Translations under genes and position numbers: made by a program | The notes under the pieces: model-generated | Told to the model about the DNA's origin: nothing | The model's input: only the letters and a program-made list of their open reading frames with translations | The model's database searches: none | Shown: positions 40,776 to 52,256 of the stretch, piece after piece | Position numbering within the stretch: the first letter of the stretch is position 1 | Layout of the letters: the number at the start of each line of letters is the position of its first letter | Source of the DNA: Zasmidium citrigriseum | Lineage: Eukaryota > Ascomycota > Dothideomycetes > Mycosphaerellales > Mycosphaerellaceae | Direction: 5' to 3' | DNA length: 64,000 nt | Assembly: GCA_002786025.1 (NCBI GenBank) | Contig: NHNW01000031.1 | Location: 396,798-460,797 of the forward strand

Positions 40776-43371
40776 CTACCACCAGCCGCCGTGATGACTG
40801 CGTCCTTCGTCCGAAGCAGGACTTGGGGGAGGTGGTCCTGTGGCCCATCTGCTTGGCTCAGCTCCCAGCACGAAGTCCAGTCGACCTCCGTTCTGGAAAA
40901 CATCATCCCAAGTGAGCCAGCTTCTATTCCACCGCCTCCCATTCACTCTGAGGCTCTGAACATAAGGCGCAGTATATCGATCACCACCTCTTGAGGTAAT
41001 GGTGAGTTTCTTGCCCTCGCCAAGGTCTAGGCTGAAATGTCGAAAGAACGGACTCCCAATCAAGAACGTCGTCTGACCCGTCATCGGGTACCTGTTGCAC
41101 GCCTCGTGGTCAGCATACCCACTTCTCCGGATATCAAAGTTTTGCTTACAATCCGATCATGTTCCACAAAATCCAGGTCTGCATCGCGCCCGCATCGGAG
41201 TTCCCTGGGATGCCTCCTGTTCCCGCGTTGTAGTACGCCAAAGCGGCATGCCGAGAGTATTTGACTGAGAGGTCCTGTCTGCCGACGAAGTTGAAGAGGT
41301 ACGGTGTGTTGAACGCGGGTTCATTGCCTGGGTTGAAGAGTGTGTTGCCGTATGCCGCATTGCCGCTGTAGACGCCAGGCTCGAAGAACTTCTCCAGCCG
41401 CTTGACAAAAGTCTCCTGGCCTCCGGACAGATCTACGAGGTGAGCCATGTCATGTTGCGCGTTGAAAGAATACGACCAAGGGAGATCCTCGTAGTAGGGG
41501 TCTCCCCAGTAGCAGCCGCCACATTGCTCTGGATCGTAAGGATATTCGAACGAGCGATTTCCGTAACGCGGTACGACGAAGCCAGTGAAATTGAGCGATG
41601 ATTGCTTTGGGTTCCAGTGGCTTCGCCAGTTCCTGGAGCGATGCATGTACTTCTCATAACCGCCACGATCTCGCAAGCCTTGGGCTACCTGTGTTAGGCT
41701 GAAATCGTTTACCGAATACTCCACTGCTCGCGAGACCGCTCGTGTGAAGTTGGGAGTGATGTAACCATAGCTCTTCCAGTCTGGAAGCGCTCCTCGGCCT
41801 TCTTTTGTCGAAGAATCGGGGGCGATGGGATCGTGGTCTGAGATGAAGATGTCAGCATTATCTCGCTACAAGCTTTACTACACTCACTATTCGGAGGAAC
41901 GACTTCAGCGTCAGTTTTCATCGCGTCATAGCCATCCCGCCAATTGACCTTGCCCCTTACACCCTTAACGTAGGCATCAGCAAGCACGTTATCAGCATTC
42001 GATCCGCCTTGAGTTTTCCCGTTGAAGTTAGATGACCTGGCATCAGGCATGAAGCCTTCGTGTCTCCAAGTGTCGATGAGCGATCTGATGATCTCCTCGT
42101 AGGCAGTAGGCAGGATGATCTGCCAGAGCGATGTCGAACATCGAAACAGGTCCCAGAAGGTGAAGAAGTCGTCATAGTAAGGTTCGTTCGACTGCCACGA
42201 AGGATTCTCGCCGGTGCGATTCGAAGGCAGGAGATTCATCCCGTAGAGATAGGAGTAGAGCTGCGTCAGGACGGTGGTATTTGTCTCATCCGTCTGCACT
42301 TTCGCGAAGACTTCGTCCGTCCATCGTTGCTGTGCTTGCATTCGGAGGCTTTGAAGTGAGGCTCCGCGTGGGACTTCGTTTTGGACATTCTGGCAAGCCT
42401 TCGATGTAGAGATGAACGAGACACCAACTCTGCTTACGACTTTCGGCTCATTGAATGTGAAGACGCCGCCTTGTCTGAAGGTGCCGGACGTCGATGTGGT
42501 GTTTCCGTGAGATGAAAGTGTAGTGCCGTTGCCTGTAAAAGTCTTCTGATCTGTCGGCATTTGATCAAAGTGGCCGCAGAAATAGATCGTCCAGTCAGGA
42601 GCACGATTCCATCCGTTGTTATAGACTCCGTGTCCTTCGTAAGAGCCATTGCCTTGCAGTTGAAAGCTACCTCCAGCATAGCCTTGACCCCAGCCTAAAC
42701 CTCTGCAACATGTCAGCAATGACAGGATGACTTCAAGATGTTCACGTCCAATATTTGTACCCACCTGAATGATGGTAATACATGGGAGACGTCCACGACG
42801 ATGGAATTCAAGCCGCTAGGGAGAGTATACTGGTACAAGCCAGCATGCTCGGTTGCTGAAACTTCGATATCGACACCGTTGGCGAGTGAGGACTTGTAGT
42901 AGCCTACTTGTGCAGTATCAGGGGCACTCCGGTTCTGACCCAGGTCGACGAGGGGATTGGCGACGTTGCCCTTAACAGGCATTTGGCTGACAACCTGGCG
43001 AAAACGTGAGCGTTCTCATCGACTTAATGTACGTGTGAGCCCTCACCCCGTACTTTGGCGCTCCACCAGTTCCGCTCTCATGCATCATAGAGAAGCCCCA
43101 GATCTTGCCTTCTGGTAGGTAACCTGAGTAGGCATCTGTGTTGCCATTTTCCACATCTGGACCCAACTTGACCATGGCGTGTGGCGCTGAGCAAACGCCA
43201 GGGAACATGTTGCCTCCATTGGTCGTTCCCAAGCTTGATCACGTTAACACCAATGGCTGGTGTAGTGGATGTGACTTACAAAAGATTAACATATTGAGAA
43301 TAGTTGCCAGTCTGAGCAGCCGCAAGACTTGCCCATGTGGCAACCACCGCCCCAGTACGAAGACGAGCCAT
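40776..43371 (-). CDS. Secreted GH92 alpha-mannosidase
   Basis: A 775-residue glycoside hydrolase in six exons: 43371-43280, 43233-43047, 42994-42765, 42702-41888, 41837-41150 and 41091-40776, all GT-AG. A signal peptide (about 1-19, ending ASLAAAQ) precedes the GH92 beta-sandwich start FLGTTNGGNMFPGVCSAPHA. The (alpha/alpha)6 domain shows DDFFTFWDLFRCS, HEGFMPDARSSNFNGKTQGG, the GYDAMKTDAE block and the hallmark GIPGNSDAGAMQTWILWNMIG, with catalytic Asp656, followed by LYPMTGQTTFLIGSP. The family removes alpha-1,2-, 1,3- or 1,6-linked mannose from glycans by inversion with Ca2+. Likely extracellular digestion of mannan or N-glycans. Confidence 0.93.
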
Positions 43372-44556
43372 GTCGAAAGATACAACTTCGAATGGAACGA
43401 TGAAGTCCACCCACCAAAATAACCTACTGCAACACAGCAACTACGTCAAAGGCCCATGTGGAGGAGCTGGTTCGTGGCGTCGATCAGGCCTCCAAGTGGA
43501 ATCGGCCAGGGTCCGGTTCCTCACAAGGCGGATGAACATGCCGTGAATGCCATGCGATGTCACCAAACGTGCGCTCACGGGTCTCGTAGTTCCATGCCAT
43601 TGGTCGAGCATGTTCATTCACCTCGAGCCTTCCAGTTGTGGAAATCTCCAGTGCAATGCGCCTGCATGCGAGGCTCGCCGTGACGTTCTGAGCATGTCCC
43701 GGGTAGATAGAACTCAATGTTCTACAGTTATGCATCCTCGCGAACGACGGTCGTCAACAGAGACTCCCTGGCATACCAACTTCCAAGTACAAGGTATTTC
43801 GAAGAGGCAGTGATGCTGTAGACTTCATATTCCTTGCCAGAGTGAGAAGATCCGGCCTTGCGAAGTCTTAATAACTTCTCGTGAGATGCTTGTCAGGCTC
43901 TCCTCAATGCAGACAATGCATTTCGCAAGGTGATGTTGTTCTCGAGACAAGGACATGGTTGCCGGAAAGATGCTGACCTCAGGCGGACCCTTCCTCATGC
44001 TGGGCTTGCCCGGCGGCTCAGAACCGCGCTTGGGAGTTCGCGGTAGACGCTTCCTCAGCCTGTGGTTCGTATTTGAGCGCGTGGGAAAGGACAAAACGAG
44101 CCAAGGAATGTTTGGAGCACATGACCAATGGTCCTTTGGCGCGCCCTTGCAGCAGGTGAATTGTGAATAAATTCAGACGCTTTGCCGCCCCGCACAACCG
44201 CTGCCTCGACCAATCGACGCTTCCCACTTCCAACCGGCGCAGGCTGCAGATCGACTTAAGACTCCAGACCACCACCACCCAACCAACCCGCGCCCGCAAT
44301 CCTGGCCTCCTCCAACTCTTCCTCCTCCCACGCTCGACCACCCGCCTCGCGCGAAACCAGCAAGCCGTCGTCGCCGCTCGCCATCGCCAGCCAGCTCACC
44401 ACCGCCAAAACCGTCCTCTGGGATCCGAAATACACCCATAGAGACCCGCCGCCCGCGAGGATCGCACCAACCCACGTGGGCACCCTCACCACTGGAAACC
44501 GCACCGACAGCAATATCTCAGTCAGGAGCTTGGGCGGAGGACAGAAGGTCGACTCG
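43372..44556. other. Divergent region between GH92 and PHO85
   Basis: 1.2 kb. The stretch directly before PHO85 (44,163-44,556) is C-rich and looks like its transcribed leader. No gene seen. Confidence 0.5.
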
Positions 44557-45537
44557 ATGGACAAGCGCCATCCTTCCAGCTTCCAGCAGCTGGAGAAGCT
44601 GGGCGAGGGCACCTATGCTACCGTCTTCAAGGGCCGCAACGGCCAGACCGGCCAGTTCGTCGCCCTGAAGGAGATCCACCTCGACAGCGAGGAGGGCACG
44701 CCTAGCACCGCCATCCGCGAGATCTCACTCATGAAGGAGCTCAAGCACGAGAATATTGTGAGCCTGTACGATGTCATCCACACCGAGAACAAGCTCATGC
44801 TGGTCTTCGAGTACATGGACAAGGACCTGAAGAAGTACATGGACAGCTATCAGAATCCAAACGGCGGACAGCGCGGCGCTCTCGATGCTGCGACTATCAA
44901 GAGCTTCATGTGGCAGCTCCTGCGCGGGATTGCCTTCTGCCACGAGAACCGAGTACTACATCGTGATCTGAAGCCACAGAACCTGCTCATCAACGCTCAG
45001 GGCCAGTTGAAGCTCGGTGATTTTGGTCTCGCCCGCGCTTTCGGCATCCCTGTCAACACCTTCTCCAATGAAGTCGTCACACTCTGGTATCGAGCCCCCG
45101 ACGTTCTGCTGGGCAGTCGCACCTATAACACTAGCATCGACATCTGGAGCGCGGGCTGCATCATGGCTGAGATGTTCACCGGCCGACCACTCTTCCCTGG
45201 TACTACCAACGAGGATCAACTCCTCAAGATCTTCCGCCTGATGGGCACTCCGTCCGAGCGAAGCTGGCCTGGTATCAGCAGCTTCCCAGAGTACAAGCAG
45301 ACCTGGCCTGTCTACGCGACCCAAGAGCTCCGTGCAATCCTTCCGCAAGTCGACTCGCTCGGTCTTCAACTCCTCGGCCAACTTCTGCAGTTGCGGCCTG
45401 AGATGAGATGCAGCGCTCAGCAGGCCCTCGCACACCCATGGTTTGCGGAGCTCAACGCACGCTCGCAGCAGGCAGCACAGGGCGGTTTTACGCAGCCCGT
45501 CCCAGGAATGACGGTCGGACAGCAGCGCGCCTACTAG
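44557..45537 (+). CDS. PHO85: Cyclin-dependent kinase Pho85
   Basis: A 326-residue intronless CDK. Kinase marks: Gly loop GEGTYA (16-21), Lys38, the canonical cyclin helix PSTAIRE (49-55), HRDLKPQN (135-142) and DFG (155-157). The start [20 protein letters not shown] and the [20 protein letters not shown] block are those of Pho85 rather than Cdc28. The activation loop carries [14 protein letters not shown], with Ser and no phosphorylatable Thr in the usual CAK position, as in yeast Pho85, which needs no CAK. The C-terminus ends in a Gln/Gly-rich tail. Role: phosphate, glycogen and stress signalling with Pcl-type cyclins. Frame upstream of the ATG begins at a GTG and is taken as leader. Confidence 0.96.
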   Translation: MDKRHPSSFQQLEKLGEGTYATVFKGRNGQTGQFVALKEIHLDSEEGTPSTAIREISLMKELKHENIVSLYDVIHTENKLMLVFEYMDKDLKKYMDSYQNPNGGQRGALDAATIKSFMWQLLRGIAFCHENRVLHRDLKPQNLLINAQGQLKLGDFGLARAFGIPVNTFSNEVVTLWYRAPDVLLGSRTYNTSIDIWSAGCIMAEMFTGRPLFPGTTNEDQLLKIFRLMGTPSERSWPGISSFPEYKQTWPVYATQELRAILPQVDSLGLQLLGQLLQLRPEMRCSAQQALAHPWFAELNARSQQAAQGGFTQPVPGMTVGQQRAY

Positions 45538-46213
45538 GGGAACTGGGAAAAGACTTGGGCCTAGCTCTGGAGTTTGCCGCAGGAATGAGACTTAAAGCCA
45601 ACGGCTCGTGGCTACGATTGATTGTATGAAAACTGATTCTTTGGCATGGCGTTGGGAGGTGCATTGTGATTTGGCGCGCACGCTGGATGAGAGGCTGCAT
45701 GGTGCAGCAGTGATTGCTCAGAAAGAGCAAAATAGTGTATAAGAGTCACACGTGGTACCTGGGAAATACGATCAGCAATACTCTGGTGTTTTTGACTCCA
45801 GCCCTGGACATCATCAACATGAAATCCCTCGGATGTCATCTCTACCGTGGAAAAGTCCGAACAGCTATTCCAAACCGTGCATTCAACGAGCTCAGGAACG
45901 CCTCCGCACTTTGCATCGGATCGTCGGCCTACGTCACCCAAAAGCCTCAAGATGGCCCAAAGCGTCTTGCAGAAGTCATTTAAACCTCCGCTAGTGAGCT
46001 TAATTGTCTTTTGACGGAGCTTGAGCAGAAGCTTGTACATGTTCGAACGGCAGAACGTGTTGATCTCTTCGCGGGGATATGGCACGTCTACGGGTATTGC
46101 CAAACGGCTGGACGAGATGCTCACAGTACAAATAGTGAGAGTGCCGTTCGGTAGGTTGCCTGTTCCTGCATCTCCTCTTATCCCCAGATCTGATACTCTA
46201 CCACACATTCATC
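45538..46213. other. Intergenic region
   Basis: 676 bases with the PHO85 3' end and the promoter of the secreted protein. A 198-codon minus-strand frame here (45,612-46,208) is considered chance and discussed among the rejected items. Confidence 0.45.
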
Positions 46214-46856
46214 ATGAAGTCCACTCTCATCGCCAGTGTCTTGCTGCTCGGCTCAGCTTCAGCCGTTGCCCTCCCCAAGGACGATGGCATGAAGCGCCCT
46301 TGCAGCCAAGCTGAGGTTGCCCTGGCTACTGGCATCCACCTCAACATTCAAGGCCAATATGGCGAATTCAACGGCACCAAGAAGGTTGAGATGGTCGAGC
46401 AATCCCAAAAAGGCGGCCCAGGCCCAGCCTTCTACGAGGCCAAGGGCATGCTTGAGGCCGATGTCCAGGAGGGCATGAACCTCAGACAGTTCAACCAGCA
46501 AATTGCTCCTCCTGGCAACCCGGCTATTCCTGGTCTTGCTGCGTATGACATTTCATTCTTGACAATTGTTGGGAGTTAGGAAAGCTGATTTTGTGTTCAG
46601 CTACGAGGCTGCCCAGCAGACCGAGCGCGCTCAGGCTATGGGCTTGACCGGCAACTACGCCATCGACAAGCCTACCCTCGAGATGTTGAAGACGGAGATC
46701 ATGAACGGCATCAAGTTGAACGAGGCCAACCTGAAGGCTGTAAGTTTGGATATGAGCATAACTCAATCTTGCGACTTGCTGACGATTACCAAGGCCACCT
46801 CGCAATGCGACTTTACCCTCCAATTCCCACCAGCCAACGAGATGGCCGAATTCTGA
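46214..46856 (+). CDS. Small secreted protein with two cysteines
   Basis: A 176-residue protein from exons 46214-46542, 46601-46739 and 46794-46856. The N-terminus MKSTLIASVLLLGSASAVAL is a clear signal peptide, cleaved around residue 18-20. The mature protein has one cysteine near each end (KRPCSQAE and TSQCDFTLQF), which could form a single disulfide, and a middle repeat-free helical region with LTGNYAIDKPTLEMLKTEI. I recognise no domain. Size, secretion signal and lack of a catalytic motif are compatible with an apoplastic or cell-wall protein, possibly effector-like, but there is no direct evidence for that. Confidence 0.8.
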
Positions 46857-47063
46857 TCGTAACGACAACGACGATATTGAGAGATCGGACGTGTAATGCG
46901 TCATGATGAGATCGATGAGAAGAGACAAACTTGATTGTTCGAGAGATATGTAAACCGCTCGAGGCAAATCAATCGAAGAACCTTTGACTCCTATCCGCTC
47001 GTTCATCGGCGGATATGCTTGTGAACGTTGTGTTCCCGTGTCTTGCAACAAACCCGTATCGAT

Positions 47064-48264
47064 CTATGCACTAATAGGTCCATACCAATCCTCAAACCCA
47101 AGATCAAACCCCCAAGCCGGTGTATTGATACGCTTCGCCTTCCCCTTCGCAGCGAGGCTATCGAGTAAAGCCATATCCTCCATACCAATCTCAATGACCT
47201 CTTTATTACTCGAGATCCGCTTCTCGCTGACAGACTTGGGCAGCACCACGACGCCTTTATTAACGTGATAGCTAATCAAAATCGTAGCAGCCGAGACGCC
47301 ATACTTCTCCGCAACCTTCTGAATCTCCGGATCGGACATAATCGGAGCACCTGCGATGAAAACATTACCACGATGCTGGCTAGTCGAGAGATGGCACGTA
47401 CCTGTCGACCCCAGAGGCGAATATGCCTCCAAAAGAATCCCCCTCTCATCGCAAAACTTCTTCAGCTCATGCTGCGGCAAATACGGATGCAATTCGACTT
47501 GATTCACGGCTGGGACGACGGTCCATGTTTTGCTTAGGTCTTGGAGGTAGGGGATTGACCAGTTCGCTACCCCGATGGCTTTGACTTTGCCGGAGCGGTA
47601 GAGGTCTTCCATTTGGCGCCAGGTGGTGCTCATGTCCCAGGACCGGTCGACGGAGCGGCTGCCGTCGGGGTTTACGGGGAGGAGGGCGCTGGTGTCGTTC
47701 TATGGGGAGGTTAGGACTCATGATTGTGATATGGAGGGAGGTTTGGGTAGATTTACGGGAACGAGTCGGACGGGCCAGTGGATGAGCTGGTATTCATTCA
47801 GTTGCAAGCACAACGAGCAGACCACAAGGTTGTACTCACATATAGATCGAGGTAGTCCGTTCCCAGGGCATCGAGCGTCTGCTGCAAACCCTCTTTGGCA
47901 TTCGGGTGATGCGTGTTCCACAACTTACTCGTGATGAAGATCTCCTCTCGCGGGACACCACTATCCCTGATCCCCTGCCCAACTTCTGTCTCGTTGCCAT
48001 AGATCCTGTGCATAATCGTTAAGAAGCTCTTCTGCATAGAAGCATTCCTGCGAGGGAACTTACAAAGCGGCGTCGATGTGTCGATATCCGTCTTTCAGTG
48101 CAAAGGCAACGGCCTTAGCCACTTCGCCTGGTTCGGATTTCCATGTCCCTGAAGATCGTTGTTAACAGGAACGTGTATCTGCACTTGGGGTTCTTAGACT
48201 TACCTAGACCGACGTACGGGATTTTGGCTCCGGTGTTGAGGGTGAAGTGCATTGGAACTCCCAT
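47064..48264 (-). CDS. Aldo-keto reductase
   Basis: A 308-residue NADPH-dependent aldo-keto reductase in six exons: 48264-48204, 48148-48064, 48005-47840, 47786-47757, 47699-47402 and 47350-47064. Exon 4 is only 30 bases, yet it encodes the [10 protein letters not shown] core strand. The catalytic tetrad is complete: Asp46, Tyr51, Lys76 and His107. The barrel shows the expected GLGTW start, [12 protein letters not shown] and the [11 protein letters not shown] phosphate-binding loop. Known relatives reduce sugar aldehydes, glycerol or xylose. Head-to-head with an inositol-dehydrogenase-like gene across 561 bases, it may act in the same pathway. Confidence 0.92.
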
Positions 48265-48825
48265 CGTCGTTCAAGTTGCACTGCGAAAGTTGTGGCAGAC
48301 AGCGGCATCTTGATGAATGAACTGCGTAGTAATACTTTGTATAAACAATTTTCCGTGCTGGAAGTTCGTTGCATCGTTTGTCCAGGGCTATAGTCCTTTG
48401 CGGGCGTTTTTGCCATCTTGATTCGATTCGGTTAGCATTCACGCAGACTGGCATGTGGAGACCTTGGCAAGCGCTAACGACCGAAATAGGAAGTAGCGGT
48501 GCAAGGCAACACGCAACCGCACCTGTGTTTCCGCGGCGGCCATAACGTCTTATTTCGAACACTGGAGCGCATTTGAGTTCTCGTTTGAAGCGGGGAGTTT
48601 CTCCCCAATGGACCTAACGAAACCATCAGCGCTAGCTAGGAAACATGTGCGCTGACCCTTTGGACGAGGAAGATACTGACTGATCGTGGCCCGCATTCTA
48701 TCTTTCGGCTCACGTGCTGTGTTCTGAAGTTGGAGACACTATATAGTCTGTCAGTCGACCGATCCTCCTTCAAAACGGCCACTACACCTGTATCGTAATT
48801 CATTCGACGACTTCGACTCTCCACT
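48265..48825. promoter_or_regulatory. Divergent promoter region, aldo-keto reductase / dehydrogenase
   Basis: 561 bases between divergent starts; likely target of the nearby Zn2Cys6 regulator. No site assigned. Confidence 0.5.
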
Positions 48826-50138
48826 ATGGTCACCCAACGCCGCCTCAAGATAGCCCTCATCGGTCTCGGCCGCCTAGGTGCTCTTCGCGCTCGAATCCTA
48901 GCATTTCAGCAACCACGCATCGAACTGGTCGCCGTGTGCGATACCAAGCCCGGCGCAGACAAATGGGCAGCGGAAAACCTGCCGCCAACAGTCAAATTCT
49001 TCGCAGATCCCGAGGATTGCATGAGGAATAGTGGTGTGGAGGCCGTACTCATTTCCACCGCTACGGCTACGCATGCCACTCTGATTTGCCAGGCTCTCGA
49101 TTTGGATCTCGTGAGTCTCGGAGACCTCTCCAGATGCCCGTTGCCAATGGCTAACAGTTGGCCAGCATGTGATGTGCGAGAAGCCGATTTCGGTGGACAT
49201 CGATACTACCGTCAAGGTGGTCGCCAAGTCGTCTGCGAAACGTCATCTGAAGTTTCTTCTTCCTTTCTCTCGCCGATGTGCGTACAACAAAGCCGAAGGT
49301 CGGACGTGATGCTGACGTTGCCTAGACGATGATTCCTACCGCGCTACCAAACTCATGGTCGAGGATGGCTCACTGGGCGAGATACATGCAGTCGAAGCAT
49401 CGTGCCTTGATCCACAAGACAAGAACGGTAAGTCATCGGTCTGCGCATCTTGACGCCATGTCTCGGATCTTGCTGACAGTTCAAAGCCTTCTACGTGACA
49501 TTCTCAGAGCAATCTGGTGGGATCTTCGTTGATGCCGGTGTCCATATCGTAAGTCTGCGTCGTGGTTCACTTAGTTGTCGCTAACATGGAGTTAGATCGA
49601 CATCGCGAGGTACTTCCTGGGCGTCCAGACTGGCCTGGCAAATCCAAGGAAACAAGTCAACCGCGTCATAGCCATGGGTCAGCAGGCGGTGTACGGCGAT
49701 CTGGCAAAGTTCGGAGACGCTGACAATGCCTGGGGTCTGGTCGAATTCGCGAACGGCAAAATTCTCCAGACTCATCTAAGTCGAACCATAACCAACGGAT
49801 TTGAGGCATGTACACGCGTCTGTGGCACAAAAGGTCACTCTGTGATCAACGGCAACTCGGCGCTCAACCGTGTGGAAGTGAGAGACTCATACGGAGTCCG
49901 CACGGCCACAACACCGGATGCGTTCGCGCTGTATGACAAGACGTTCGTCAACGATCTTGCGGAGTTTGCAAACTCCGTTCTTGACGATGCTCCATTGGCC
50001 TGCACACCAGAAGATGCCTTGGAGGCGGGAAAGATTGCTTGCGCGCTCCAGCATTCATTTCGTATCGGCCAACCCGTCTACTTCGCCGATGATGGCCTGC
50101 CTATTCTCACGTCCGTTCAGGTGAATGGATACCATTAG
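48826..50138 (+). CDS. Gfo/Idh/MocA oxidoreductase, inositol 2-dehydrogenase-like
   Basis: A 367-residue NAD(P)-dependent dehydrogenase in five exons: 48826-49110, 49166-49277, 49326-49427, 49487-49548 and 49596-50138. The Rossmann start reads IALIGLGRLGALRARIL. The catalytic lysine is Lys101 in HVMCEKP, and the Asp182/His186 pair lies in the IFVDAGVHIIDIARYF block, the pattern of myo-inositol 2-dehydrogenase (IolG). Expected to oxidise myo-inositol or a related cyclitol or sugar to the keto form in the cytosol. Its neighbours (sugar transporter, aldo-keto reductase, regulator) support a carbohydrate role. Substrate specificity cannot be read from sequence. Confidence 0.9.
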
Positions 50139-50199
50139 ACATCGTAGAGCGATCTCCGTAGTAGAGGTTTCGGCATCCATAGAGGCGTGAACATGAGTT

Positions 50200-51948
50200 T
50201 CATTCATCGCTATCATCAAGCCCATCCCTCCATTGCTGGTGCAGAGATTCCACAAGCATGGAGGTCTTCCAGGCAGAGCGCTGTCTCCACTTTTCCAGAA
50301 AGTCCAAAACGGCGAGTTGGTCTTCCCGATGGCGGATATAGCCTCCCCAGACAGACAAACAGTGTCTTGCAGTGAACCACGTGTTCTCGGCCTTTTCGTT
50401 GGATGTAGCTAGACCCAGTACCGCATAAAGGTAGTTCCTGATTTTTCGTTGTCTCGTCCCGGCGGCGGCGAGATAGTCATAGGGTTGTAGCGTTTGCGGT
50501 GGACCCACAGCATTCAAGACGATCTGTGCAATGTAATAGTATTGTAATCCCACAGCATGATAAGGCGCTAGGGTCCAAATATCGGGGAATGACCGGCCCT
50601 GCCGTCTGGATCGAGGCCTGTAAAAGATTGGGCGATAGGTGTTAGGTTTCATGCGCTCCCATTCCGCAAGGTCCATTTCCGATGTTGTGATGTCGCCCGT
50701 CGTGTCAGCACTTCGAAAGACCCGATTGAGCAGGAATGCTAGATTCAGGATGGATTTGCTTGCCCACGACTGATCGTCATTGCGCCGAATAGACGCAGAG
50801 TCGAGGAAACACTCCAGCCCGACCTTTATCGGGGTTTGGTTGGTCAACGAGATGTATATCTCCTCTCTCAAACACAGCCAGCAAGCCGCTTCGCCCACGC
50901 CCCCTCGGCTTGCAAATTCTGGAACCATATTCAGGATACGAGAAGCTCCCTCGGCGTGGAAACGATTGTCCTGTTCTAAAATGACTTAGTGTTCCGAATT
51001 GCCTAAAGCCTACATGGAAGGGCTGTTGGAATCGCGGTGACAGCGAGATGGGTATGATTGACTGTAAGAAGTGAGCTCTGACTGACCGTCCATTTCTTCG
51101 TTTTGCCTCAACAAGCCCACGGCGACCAAGACACTTTCATTGATTTGCTGTCCGCCAGACATTGCCGGGATCAAGAGCTCGAAACACATGCTCTGAAAAG
51201 CTAAGGCTTCAGCATCGCCCTCTTCGCCCCGTTGGCATCGATAATAGTGCCGTGCCGAGAACGCGCAGATGGCATATCGGATGGTGGCATCTGTGAGGGC
51301 GAGGCGAGACACTTCGGTTTCAAACGTCCTAAAGGGATCGGCTATGTCGGTCCACTGCGCCATTCGATCAGTAAAATTCCGGAGGAGAAAGGCTTCCGTA
51401 GGATCCAGCGCAGAGTCCTCTTGGGAAAGGTTGTCCAGAGAGGAGGGCAGCCTCGAAGCCGAGTATGCAGTGCTGGGTGTAGGGTCTGTGCCAGATGGTG
51501 CAACACTGGTCAACGACGAGCTGTCAACGGGCAGTGAGAACGACGCTGGAGATTGTGCTAGTGGGGAGATTCCTGAGCCTCCGTTCGAAATGGATGGCTG
51601 AAGGACATCATTGGCGGCCCTTTGCTCTTGGTCATCTGTGGCCGTTCCATGAGGTGATGGTTCGTGATTGTAGATGGCGAGAAGATCTGGCGTCTCATCG
51701 AAGAATCGTAGGCTCGTCTGCCTGGACGGACCGGGCAGCCATGTGGTCTCATCCGTCTGGCTGGACAACGCCTTTTGCTTTGGATGATAGCGGAACTGGA
51801 ACGTCGGTTGGGGAGTACAATGAGTGCCAGAGAGCCTGCACTGCCCGCAAGTATCGGATCCGTCCCATTCGCATTTTCGGTGACGAACTTTGCAGGCCAG
51901 GCACACTCGCGGAGTTGGTACACTTGTGCCTTCATCCGAGGTCCGCAT
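50200..51948 (-). CDS. Zn2Cys6 transcription factor
   Basis: A 545-residue regulator from exons 51948-51087 and 50975-50200, joined by a 111-base GT-AG intron. The N-terminal zinc cluster is complete: Cys16, Cys19, Cys26, Cys34, Cys37 and Cys44, with basic residues in KVRHRKCEW. A Ser/Pro-rich linker (about 60-170) precedes a helical C-terminal region with SALDPTEAFLLRNFTDRMAQW, FSARHYYRCQRG and WLCLREEIYISLTNQ, typical of the second fungal-specific TF domain class. It stands between the oxidoreductase and the sugar transporter and is the natural candidate to control the cluster. Confidence 0.9.
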
Positions 51949-52256
51949 GCTACCTTTCGAGGACCAGGCACAGCTGGCATTGATGTATCAGTCGCTTCAT
52001 TTGCAGAACGAAGTCCGGCATGATGGGTGAGCTGCGCCCGTCAATGGCCGGAGGAGGAGGAGGACAAGATCGCGTCGCCACATGACTACTTTTACCCCGC
52101 TTACACGCCCCGCTCGGGGCTCCACGTCGGCGAGCTCGGTCTCCCCGCACGCTAGCTAGGGCTTGCCCCTGACTGGTGGCAGACGTCGGGTAAACATACA
52201 CTTTTACTTGCTTGCAATACATACAAGATATCATATACCATTCTCTCAGAGCCACC
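51949..52256. promoter_or_regulatory. Region upstream of the regulator gene
   Basis: 308 bases between the regulator start and the transporter stop (same strand). GC-rich in the middle (52,030-52,160); no gene. Confidence 0.4.

Noticed and set aside
44476..44556. 27-codon N-terminal extension of Pho85
   Set aside because: Opens at a GTG only. The ATG at 44,557 gives the conserved Pho85 N-terminus.
45612..46208. A 198-codon minus-strand frame with an ATG between PHO85 and the secreted protein
   Set aside because: No domain, irregular composition, and it covers the promoter of the secreted gene. A frame of this length can arise by chance in GC-balanced DNA. Kept as low-probability only.
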